Origin: Rhodococcus sp. B50
Lineage (GTDB): Bacteria; Actinomycetota; Actinomycetes; Mycobacteriales; Mycobacteriaceae
Assembly: GCF_013602415.1 (NCBI RefSeq)
Contig: NZ_WPAG02000002.1
Coordinates: forward strand, 930,001 to 994,000
Length of the DNA: 64,000 nt
Direction of reading: 5' to 3'
Positions 57,810-64,000 of this stretch are shown in pieces. Each line of letters begins with the position of its first letter. Within the stretch, counting starts at the first letter, position 1. A model generated the notes under the pieces. The model did not search any database. It was not told where the DNA came from and worked only from the letters and a program-made list of their open reading frames with translations. The position numbers and the translations under genes were made by a program.

Positions 57810-58493
57810 TCACTCGCCCCGTCGCCGCACCATCTCGCCGATCCAGCTCGGCACATAGGGCGACGTACAGCCCGGCGAGGTCGGATAGTCCTTCAGCACC
57901 CCGAGGCGTTCGCCGATGTCGAGCGCCCGGGCGCGGTGGACGGGGTGTTCGATGCCGATCTGCGCCAGGCACGTGTTCATCGCCCATTGCAACCGCTCGG
58001 GAGCGTCTCGCATCTGCGCGTCGATGGTGTCGAGCAGGCCGGGAAGGTCGAGTCCGTCGGTGTGCTTGACGACGCGGTCGGCGGTGAGCGCCCAGCCCGC
58101 ACTCGCGACCACAGGATCGGGATCGGTCATCCATCGGCTCCGCAGCTCCTCGGCGTGCGGGTTCTTCTTCACGACGTAGCTCACGAGCCAGTCGTGCACC
58201 TTCGGCGTGCCGGCCTCGCGGACCATCGCGTCGAGCTCGTCGACGGTGAACGCCTTGGGACGGCAGATCAGCAACGCGAGCAGGCGGGTGGCGGTGTCGC
58301 CGGTCGCCCAGAGTTGCTGCGCGAGCTCGTGCTGGGTCTTCACCCGCTTGGCGACGGCGCGCAGGGTGCCGAGGTTCACCCCGTGATCGTCGCCGTGCTT
58401 CTCGTTGACCGCACGGATCTTCGGGTCGTCGAGCGCGGCGAGTTCGGTGACCAGCTCGTCGACGGTCGGAACGTCCGTTTTCGCCTGAGCCAC
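57810..58493 (-). CDS. AlkD-like DNA alkylation repair (HEAT repeat) protein
   Basis: A 227-aa helical protein of the AlkC/AlkD superfamily: [56 protein letters not shown] and ALTADRVVK are typical HEAT-like helices. AlkD excises bulky N3/N7-alkylpurines without base flipping. Some relatives lack glycosylase activity, so the function is provisional. GTG 58493 has GGAG nine bases upstream. Probably a single-gene unit. Confidence 0.83.
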   Translation of the reverse strand: MAQAKTDVPTVDELVTELAALDDPKIRAVNEKHGDDHGVNLGTLRAVAKRVKTQHELAQQLWATGDTATRLLALLICRPKAFTVDELDAMVREAGTPKVHDWLVSYVVKKNPHAEELRSRWMTDPDPVVASAGWALTADRVVKHTDGLDLPGLLDTIDAQMRDAPERLQWAMNTCLAQIGIEHPVHRARALDIGERLGVLKDYPTSPGCTSPYVPSWIGEMVRRRGE

Positions 58494-58571
58494 CGCGATC
58501 TCCTGCCCGTATGTGTCGGTCGCGCCTCAGCCTACGAGCGCCGGGCGACAGTCTGTGCCGGTTCCGCCCTC

Positions 58572-58620
58572 GATTCGGGTGGGTTCGGCCCCGCTGAGCG
58601 GGGTCGGATCCACCCGAATC
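58572..58620. terminator. Very long 49-nt dyad at the 3' end of the recombinase gene
   Basis: Outer arms GATTCGGGTGG / CCACCCGAATC (11 bp), then GTTCGG / TCGGAT (all six pairs allowed with G-T wobbles), then CCCCGC / GCGGGG with a TGA loop: 23 bp in all. It is 3 bp past the recombinase stop. Likely the pepN-recombinase terminator, but it could be a recombinase recognition dyad. Confidence 0.6.
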
Positions 58621-58623
58621 CGT

Positions 58624-59754
58624 TCACAGGCCGAGCTGAGTGACGGCGTTGCCGACGAGACCGGCGTGGTGGCGGCTGTACAGCGCGACCATCCGTTCGT
58701 CCGCGTGCCCCGTCTGCGTCATGATCGTCTGCGTGGTCGCGCCCCCGCGCACCGCCTGGGTGACGAAACCGGCCCGCAGGCTGTGCCCGCCGAGGGTCGC
58801 GACGAGGTCGTCGCTGAACCCGGCGCGACGGGCACGGCGCTGGATCATCGAGTGCACGGACTGCCCGGACAGGGCCGTCGCGCCCACCGCGCCGCTGTGG
58901 TGCACCGGACGGAACAGGGGACGGTCGCCGTCCTGCGGGCGCCCGGCCGCCAGGCCACGGCAACAGTGTTCGGTCGGGTCGGGCGCGGCGGTGCCCAGCA
59001 GGTCGACGACCGCCTCACGTCCGGCCTCGTCCCACGCGTCGAGCACCTCGCGCCAGCGGCGATACGCGCACACCGGGCAGGTGTGCGGATCGGACCCGTA
59101 CGGCAGGGTGACGGTGCGGCCGCGGGCGCTGCGGTCGGTCTTGGACCGGCGAACCGTCACGTACAGCCCGTCGGCGCGGTGCGGGACGACGTCGGAGGCG
59201 ACGAGTCCGGTGAGCTCGGAGCGGCGCAGCGCACCGGCCAGGCCCATCAGCAGCAGTGCCGAGTCACGGCGTTCGGCGACACGGACGGACCACCCGGAGT
59301 CGGCAGCCTCGGTGCGCATCGCGGTGAGGATGGTGCGGATGTCGTCGGTGAGCAGCGGCGTGCGGCGCGCCGGCGGAGTGGCCCGATCGCGCCGGATTCC
59401 GCGCAGCAGATCCCGAACAGATTCGTGCCCACCGGGTTTCGGCAAGCCGGCGAGGATGTGCATCTTGTTGATAGTCGCTACCCACCGCGACAGCGTCGAC
59501 GGCGCGTACGCCCAGCGCCCGTCGGGGCGCACTTCCGCGGCTTTCTCGGTGAGGAACCAACTCAGCTGCTCGGCGGTGGCCGGCATCGGACTGTGCCCGG
59601 TGCACTCACACCAGCGGGTGAAGATGGTCCAGTCGCCGATCTGGGCGGCGCGGGTGTTCTCCGAGGTCGCCTTCTCCCGCAGCCGCCGCATCGCGGTGGC
59701 GACGGTGTCCGGTACCGCCGGCACCTCGGGGCGGGGCAGGTCCGGGCTGGTCAC
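58624..59754 (-). CDS. Tyrosine recombinase/integrase
   Basis: A 376-aa site-specific recombinase. The N-terminal SAM-like DNA-binding domain runs to about residue 130 (RAAQIGDWTIFTRWCECTG, YAPSTLSRWVATINKMH). The catalytic domain has Arg in ALRRSELTGL near 177, the HSLR box near 327, His in TGHADERM near 349, and the nucleophile Tyr in YSRHHAGL near 360. GTG 59754 overlaps the pepN stop (GTGA), so it is translated with aminopeptidase N, an unusual partner. There are no phage genes, excisionase or att duplicates nearby. It may resolve dimers, act on the adjacent dyad or be a domesticated integrase. Confidence 0.9.
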   Translation of the reverse strand: MTSPDLPRPEVPAVPDTVATAMRRLREKATSENTRAAQIGDWTIFTRWCECTGHSPMPATAEQLSWFLTEKAAEVRPDGRWAYAPSTLSRWVATINKMHILAGLPKPGGHESVRDLLRGIRRDRATPPARRTPLLTDDIRTILTAMRTEAADSGWSVRVAERRDSALLLMGLAGALRRSELTGLVASDVVPHRADGLYVTVRRSKTDRSARGRTVTLPYGSDPHTCPVCAYRRWREVLDAWDEAGREAVVDLLGTAAPDPTEHCCRGLAAGRPQDGDRPLFRPVHHSGAVGATALSGQSVHSMIQRRARRAGFSDDLVATLGGHSLRAGFVTQAVRGGATTQTIMTQTGHADERMVALYSRHHAGLVGNAVTQLGL

Positions 59755-62243
59755 GGCGTGTTGATCCTCTGCACACGCAGGTCGCGGGCGAGATGGTCGC
59801 GTTGTTCGATCACCAGACGCCGCAGCGCGGCAGGGGCATCGACGTGCGCCTCGAGCCACGCGTCGACGGGTTCGAGGCTGTCCGCCGCGGGGAACAGCCC
59901 GACGACGATACGGCGGGCGATCTCGATACTGCGTCCGGTCCAGGTCTCGTGGAGCACCGCGTAGTAGTCGGTGTCGTAGGCGGAGATCAGGTCGCGGCGC
60001 GCCCCGGCGCGAAAACCGGCGATGGTCGCGTCGAGGTGGTCGTTGGTGAGGGTGTGGTCGGCGAGGATCGTCGCCCACGCGTGGGCCTTGACCTCCGCAC
60101 GGGGCCGGGACGCGAGGGCCCGCAGGTGCGCGGTTCGTCCCGAGGCGGTGTCGTCGCTGCGGAGTTCCTCGTCGAGGTCGGCCTCGTCGGCGTCGCCGGT
60201 GGTGGTCAGCGCCGCCCACCAGCTCCATCGCAGGTCGGGATCGAGACGCAGACCTTCCGGGGGTGCGGCGTCGCCACCCAGGATCGCCCGCAGGTCGGCG
60301 GCGTGCCGGTCGTCCACGCTCGCCGCGACCCCGACGGCGCGGGCGAACGCCAACTGGGCGTCGCTGCCCGGCGCGGCGCCGTGCAGACCGTCCCACACCG
60401 CGTCGAACCAACGACGCCGCGCATCCGTCCGCGCCGCGGCGGGCACATAGTGCTCGACGGCCTGGGCCGCGTTGGCGAGCACCGCGGTGAGCAGCGCGAT
60501 GTCGGTCTCGTGCGGGGCGAACCGGGCGGCCATGGACAGATAGCGGTCGACGGCGAGTTCGCCGTCGCGGGTCGCATTCCACAGCGCCGACCACAGCAGC
60601 CCGCGCGCGAGCGGCTCTCGGACACGGTCCAGGGAGGACTCGACGGTGTCGAGCGACCGCGCGTCGAGGCGGACCTTCGCGTAGGTGAGGTCGTCGTCGT
60701 TGAGCAGCACCAGCGCCGCTTCGGGCAGCTCGACGGCGGTGCGTGCGTCCGCGAGGTCGACCTCGATGTGGTGGGTGCGCACGAGGTCGCCGGAATCGTC
60801 GGGGTCGTAGCATCCGACGGCGAGGCGGTGCGGGCGCGGATCGCTCTGTACGATCTCGTACCCGTTCCCGGTCTCCTCGAGATGCAGGGTCGATACACCG
60901 GTGGTCTGCAGCCACGCCTGCGCCCACGACGACAGGTCGCGGCCGGAGGTACTCGACAGTTCGACGAGCAGATCGTCGAGAGTGGTGTTGCCGAAGGCAT
61001 GCGTGCGGAAATACCGGCGGGCGCCCTCGAAGAAGGCGTCGCGGCCGACGTAGGCGACGAGCTGCTTCAGGACGCTCGCACCCTTGGCGTAGGTGATGCC
61101 GTCGAAGTTCAACTTCGCCGCCTCGAGATCGACGATGTCGGCGACGATCGGATGGGTCGTGGGCAGTTGGTCCTGCAGGTACGCCCAGGCTTTGCGGCGG
61201 TTCGCGAACGCCACCCATGCGTCGGTGAACTTGGTGGCCTCGGCGCTGGCGAAGGCACCCATGAAGTCGGCGAACGACTCCTTGAGCCACAGGTCGTCCC
61301 ACCACTTCATGGTCACCAGGTCGCCGAACCACATGTGCGCCATCTCGTGGAGGATCGTGTTGGCGCGTCCCTGGTGCTGGGCGGCGGTCGCGGCGCCGCG
61401 AAAGACGTAGGCCTCGGTGAAGGTGACGCAGCCGGGGTTCTCCATCGCGCCGAGGTTGTATTCGGGCACGAACACCTGGTCGTATTTGCCGAACGGATAC
61501 GGATAGTCGAAGTGCTCGGCGTAGAAGTCCATGCCCTGCCGGGTGACCTCGACGACTTCGTCGGCGTCGAGATGCTCGGCGAGCGAGGCGCGGCACAGCA
61601 CCCCCAGCGGAACCGTCAGGTCGCCGCGGCTCCACGACGCGTCGACCCGGTGGTACGGGCCGGCGACGATCGCGGTGATGTACGTGGAGATCGGCTGGGT
61701 CGGCGCGAACGTCACGGTCTGCGTGTCGTCGCGCTGCACCGTGCGCTCGGCGGCCTCGTTCGACAACACCTGCCAGCGGCGCGGCGCGGTCACGACGAAG
61801 GTGAACGGCGCCTTGAGATCCGGCTGTTCGAAGCACGCGAAGACCCGCCGGGCGTCGGCCGGCTCGTACTGGGTGTAGAGATAGGTTTCGCCGTCGACGG
61901 GGTCGACGAAGCGGTGCAGTCCCTCCCCCGACCGGCTGTACCGGCCGGTCGCGACGACGGTGACGACGTTGATCTCCTTCAGGCCACCGATGGTGATCCG
62001 AGCGCCGTCGTAGACGACGGGTACGAGCTCGCCGTTGATCGTCACCGACTCGACGGAATCGCCGATGAAATCGAGCCAGGCCTCGTCGGTCGAAGCAGTG
62101 AATTCGAGCGTCGTGACCGTCGGGAATCCGGTGCGGCGGGCGTCGACGGCACCCCGCAGGTCGAGTTCGACGCGGTAGGAGTGCACGTCGAGTGCGCGGG
62201 CGCGGGCGGCGGTTTCGGCACGGGTCAGATTCGCAGAGCTCAC
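59751..62243 (-). CDS. pepN: Aminopeptidase N (M1 family)
   Basis: An 830-aa zinc metallopeptidase releasing N-terminal amino acids. Substrate motif GAMEN near residue 268, HEMAHMWFGDL (HExxH-x18-E) near 303 with the distal Glu in WLKESFADF, then a C-terminal helical ERAP-like domain. GTG 62243 (SSANLTRAET) is preferred by homology with mycobacterial PepN; GTG 62264 is an in-frame alternative. Its stop overlaps the recombinase start (GTGA). Confidence 0.95.
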   Translation of the reverse strand: MSSANLTRAETAARARALDVHSYRVELDLRGAVDARRTGFPTVTTLEFTASTDEAWLDFIGDSVESVTINGELVPVVYDGARITIGGLKEINVVTVVATGRYSRSGEGLHRFVDPVDGETYLYTQYEPADARRVFACFEQPDLKAPFTFVVTAPRRWQVLSNEAAERTVQRDDTQTVTFAPTQPISTYITAIVAGPYHRVDASWSRGDLTVPLGVLCRASLAEHLDADEVVEVTRQGMDFYAEHFDYPYPFGKYDQVFVPEYNLGAMENPGCVTFTEAYVFRGAATAAQHQGRANTILHEMAHMWFGDLVTMKWWDDLWLKESFADFMGAFASAEATKFTDAWVAFANRRKAWAYLQDQLPTTHPIVADIVDLEAAKLNFDGITYAKGASVLKQLVAYVGRDAFFEGARRYFRTHAFGNTTLDDLLVELSSTSGRDLSSWAQAWLQTTGVSTLHLEETGNGYEIVQSDPRPHRLAVGCYDPDDSGDLVRTHHIEVDLADARTAVELPEAALVLLNDDDLTYAKVRLDARSLDTVESSLDRVREPLARGLLWSALWNATRDGELAVDRYLSMAARFAPHETDIALLTAVLANAAQAVEHYVPAAARTDARRRWFDAVWDGLHGAAPGSDAQLAFARAVGVAASVDDRHAADLRAILGGDAAPPEGLRLDPDLRWSWWAALTTTGDADEADLDEELRSDDTASGRTAHLRALASRPRAEVKAHAWATILADHTLTNDHLDATIAGFRAGARRDLISAYDTDYYAVLHETWTGRSIEIARRIVVGLFPAADSLEPVDAWLEAHVDAPAALRRLVIEQRDHLARDLRVQRINTP

Positions 62244-62293
62244 GAGTTCCGATCCTGCCACCACACGTCCGGACTCGACGGGATTAGCGGGTG

Positions 62294-63139
62294 TCAGGCA
62301 CCGATCGCCTCGGCCGCCGGTGTCGCGGGACGTCCGATGAGGCGTTCGAGATCTCCGCTGTCGGTGTCGAGCGCGCCGACGGCGATGCCTGCGTCGGAGT
62401 CGGCGAGCACGGCGGCGAACTGTGTGGGGACTCCGGCGTTCTCGAGGATTTTCGCGTACTCCTCCTTGGGCAGATCCTTGTAGGTGACGGGTACGCCGAC
62501 GATGCCGGAGAGGACCTCCGCCAGTTCGGTGTAGGTCAGTCGCTGACCGCCGAGTTCGTAGACGGCACCGGCGTGTCCCTCGGTTGCAAGAACCGCGGCC
62601 GCGGCTTCGGCGAAGTCCTTACGGGCCGCTCCGGCAACGCGGCCGGTGCCGGCCGAGCCGAACAGCGCCCCGGTGGCGGTGGCTGCGGCGACCGAGTTGT
62701 CGTAGTTCTCCCAATACCAACCGTTGCGCAGGAGGGCATGGTCGATGCCGGAGGCGGCGAGCAGTTCCTCGGTGGCCTTGTGTTCGCCGGCGAGGATCAG
62801 CGGGCTCGTCGCCGCGTGCAGGATCGAGGTGTAGGCGATGAACGTAACGCCCGTGGTCTTGGCGGCTTCGATGATGTTGGTGTGCTGGGGCAGTCGCTGC
62901 CCCACTTCGCTGCCGGAGACGAGGAGAAGCTTGTCGACATCGGCCAGCGCCTCGCGTAGTGCCGTCGCATCGGCGTAGTTCGCAACGCGGACCTGCACTC
63001 CGTCGACGGCCAGGTCGGCGGCCTTCGCCGCGTCGCGCACGACGGCGACGATATCGGTGGCGGCGATTCCGCGGGCGCGGAGAGCGGAGATGGTCAGGCG
63101 GCCGATGTGGCCGGCGGCTCCGGTGACGGCGATGGTCAT
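62294..63139 (-). CDS. NmrA-like NAD(P)H:quinone oxidoreductase (Qor2/YtfG type)
   Basis: A 281-aa NAD(P)-binding Rossmann protein: VTGAAGHIGRLT at the start, LLLVSGSEVGQR, ALLRNGWYWENY, and YELGGQRLTYTELAEVLSG. This matches QorB/YtfG quinone reductases. ATG 63139 has GAGGAG upstream. Divergent from an HxlR regulator with one N-terminal cysteine, the arrangement of qor2-qorR in Corynebacterium glutamicum, where the regulator senses quinones or oxidants. The palindrome in the 123-bp gap is the probable operator. Confidence 0.88.
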   Translation of the reverse strand: MTIAVTGAAGHIGRLTISALRARGIAATDIVAVVRDAAKAADLAVDGVQVRVANYADATALREALADVDKLLLVSGSEVGQRLPQHTNIIEAAKTTGVTFIAYTSILHAATSPLILAGEHKATEELLAASGIDHALLRNGWYWENYDNSVAAATATGALFGSAGTGRVAGAARKDFAEAAAAVLATEGHAGAVYELGGQRLTYTELAEVLSGIVGVPVTYKDLPKEEYAKILENAGVPTQFAAVLADSDAGIAVGALDTDSGDLERLIGRPATPAAEAIGA

Positions 63140-63189
63140 GGGACTCCTCGAAGTGGTCGAGCAGGGGATCGGGAACGTCACCATTCCAT

Positions 63190-63208
63190 CACTTACTTTT
63201 TGTAAGTG
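63190..63208. promoter_or_regulatory. Perfect palindrome, probable HxlR/QorR operator
   Basis: CACTTAC-TTTTT-GTAAGTG, 7-bp arms, 5-nt spacer, in AT-rich DNA midway between the quinone reductase and HxlR genes. Size and symmetry fit a dimeric winged-helix regulator. Confidence 0.7.
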
Positions 63209-63250
63209 CAACTATTCAAGCTAGTACCGACCTTATTTATAGTCCCCGTA

Positions 63251-63256
63251 TACTCT
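63251..63256 (+). promoter_or_regulatory. Leaderless -10 (TACTCT) for HxlR gene
   Basis: TACTCT, 6 nt, then ATG 63263. An overlapping TATACT (63249-63254) is an alternative hexamer. The operator lies 40 bp upstream. Confidence 0.5.
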
Positions 63257-63262
63257 GGATTC

Positions 63263-63637
63263 ATGAGCACCGATCGCCTCCCCGAAGCCAATGTCTTCGC
63301 GCGCGAGTGCCCGTCGCGTCCGGTGCTGCAGAGCATCACCGGGCGATGGGGCGTACTGGTGCTGGCGGCACTTGTCGACGACACGCGCCGGTTCTCGGAG
63401 CTGCGCCGCCGGGTCGACGGTGTGAGCGAACGCATGCTGGCGCAGACCCTGCAGACCCTCGAACGCGACGGCCTGATCCACCGAGCCGTCCTGGGGACGA
63501 TTCCCCCGCACGTCGAGTACTCCCTCACCGACCTCGGACACCGCATCACGGCGCCCCTGCTGACGCTCATCGACGTCGTCGAAGGCTCGATGCCCGACAT
63601 CGTCGCCGCGCAGGACGAGTACGACCGCACCCACTGA
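63263..63637 (+). CDS. HxlR-family redox-sensing regulator (QorR-like)
   Basis: A 124-aa winged-helix (DUF24) dimer. It has a single cysteine, Cys16 in ARECPSRPVLQ, the position used for redox or electrophile sensing in one-Cys HxlR proteins such as YodB and QorR. FSELRRRVDGVSERMLAQTLQTLERDGLI is the HTH and YSLTDLGHRI the wing. It probably represses the divergent quinone reductase and itself via the palindrome at 63190-63208, and is inactivated by quinones or diamide. ATG 63263 fits the -10 spacing. Confidence 0.92.
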   Translation: MSTDRLPEANVFARECPSRPVLQSITGRWGVLVLAALVDDTRRFSELRRRVDGVSERMLAQTLQTLERDGLIHRAVLGTIPPHVEYSLTDLGHRITAPLLTLIDVVEGSMPDIVAAQDEYDRTH

Positions 63638-63691
63638 TCCGGGCCGCGCGAACCGCGCCCACCGGCCTGGATGGGACTGACAAAATGAAGC

Positions 63692-63710
63692 GGCCGGTCG
63701 TTCCGGCCGG
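63692..63710. terminator. Hairpin between HxlR and AhpD-like genes
   Basis: CGGCCGG-TCGTT-CCGGCCG, perfect 7-bp arms, 55 bp after the HxlR stop and 27 bp before the next start. It may end the HxlR message or shape the leader of the next gene. Confidence 0.45.
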
Positions 63711-63736
63711 TGTCGCCCGCCGGAAGGACATCCACG

Positions 63737-64000
63737 ATGGCGCACGTCAATCTCGGTAAGCAGCACCCTGCCCCATACAGGAGCGTGCTGGCGCTGAACA
63801 AGGAGGTCGAGGAGGTCGTCGCCCGGGCCGGCCTCGATGCGAAGTTGGCCGAACTCGTGAAGATCCGGACATCGCAGCTCAACGGGTGCGCATTCTGCCT
63901 GCGCATGCACACGCGGGACGCGCTGGAGAAGGGCGAAACCACCGATCGTCTCGCGGTCCTCGCCGCCTGGTGGGAGTCGCAGTACTTCACCGACCAGGAG
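63737..64000 (+). CDS. AhpD/carboxymuconolactone-decarboxylase-like protein, 3' truncated by window edge
   Basis: The first 88 codons of a small AhpD-fold protein, open to the last base. Redox motif Cys51-x2-Cys54 followed by His58 in GCAFCLRMHTRDA is the AhpD core, and LVKIRTSQLNG precedes it. The continuation EKGETTDRLAVLAAWWES resembles stand-alone alkylhydroperoxidase-like proteins. ATG 63737 has GGAAGGA upstream. It follows the redox regulator QorR-like gene, so an oxidative-stress role is plausible. Confidence 0.88.
   Translation, partial: MAHVNLGKQHPAPYRSVLALNKEVEEVVARAGLDAKLAELVKIRTSQLNGCAFCLRMHTRDALEKGETTDRLAVLAAWWESQYFTDQE

Noticed and set aside
58624..59754. Prophage or integrative element around the recombinase
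   Set aside because: Neighbours are pepN, an AlkD-like gene and phosphoketolase; no phage, transfer or att-duplicate features, and no tRNA gene.
59755..61836. Upstream extension of the recombinase frame through pepN
   Set aside because: It is a shadow of pepN; recombinase similarity begins only after the GTG at 59754.

Overview
The window is high-GC DNA packed with short, often overlapping GTG/ATG-started genes. It belongs to a mycolic-acid actinobacterium (order Mycobacteriales), most likely Rhodococcus or a close relative. The evidence is a complete Pup-proteasome locus (pup, prcB, prcA, pafA, dop, mpa), the pafABC-tatAC-helY block, a DprE2-like reductase, a polyprenol-phosphomannose synthase next to lnt, F420-type oxidoreductases, and gene order matching Mycobacterium tuberculosis Rv2089c-Rv2125. 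No rRNA, tRNA, CRISPR array, insertion sequence or prophage was seen. No stretch longer than 300 bases lacks a gene.

Layout. 1-3169: the 3' end of an aminodeoxychorismate synthase gene, a TyrA/PapC-like dehydrogenase and an AurF/CmlI-type diiron N-oxygenase, all translationally coupled. This looks like the edge of a gene cluster for a 4-aminophenyl or 4-nitrophenyl compound. 3180-8622: ppm, lnt, an amidohydrolase, fxsA and a TSUP exporter. 8686-13183: tldD/tldE, a glutathione peroxidase, a left-handed beta-helix acetyltransferase and a PPOX flavoprotein. 13258-19440: a CobG-like remnant, a disulfide-type flavoprotein, a DprE2-like SDR, a Xaa-Pro peptidase, a 5'-3' exonuclease and a DUF4333 membrane protein. 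19524-36061: helY, tatC, tatA, pafC, pafB, pafA, an intervening PAP2-DAG kinase fusion, prcA, prcB, pup, dop, a deazaflavin-type reductase, mpa, a lipoprotein and trmI. 36151-47294: a RecB/Cas4-like nuclease, a thioesterase, hisG, hisE, a pseudouridine synthase, trhO, a HAD phosphatase, metH, a PAC2 protein and an MFS exporter.

47446-64000 is more variable: an AraC regulator divergent from an SDR, a stand-alone RibH2-type lumazine synthase divergent from an AbiEi-like protein, a trehalose/maltose module (otsB, GH65 phosphorylase, beta-phosphoglucomutase-like HAD), a phosphoketolase, an AlkD-like protein, a tyrosine recombinase coupled to pepN, a QorR-like HxlR regulator divergent from its probable quinone reductase target with a perfect palindrome between them, and the start of an AhpD-like gene.

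The genes work together mainly through pupylation: Pup is deamidated by Dop, ligated by PafA, unfolded by Mpa and degraded by PrcBA. PafBC is the DNA-damage regulator encoded in the pafA operon. Recurrent regulatory architecture is visible: about 15 genes have a TANNNT -10 hexamer exactly 6-7 nt before the start codon (leaderless transcription), including four divergent pairs, and several convergent gene pairs share one hairpin that covers a stop codon.
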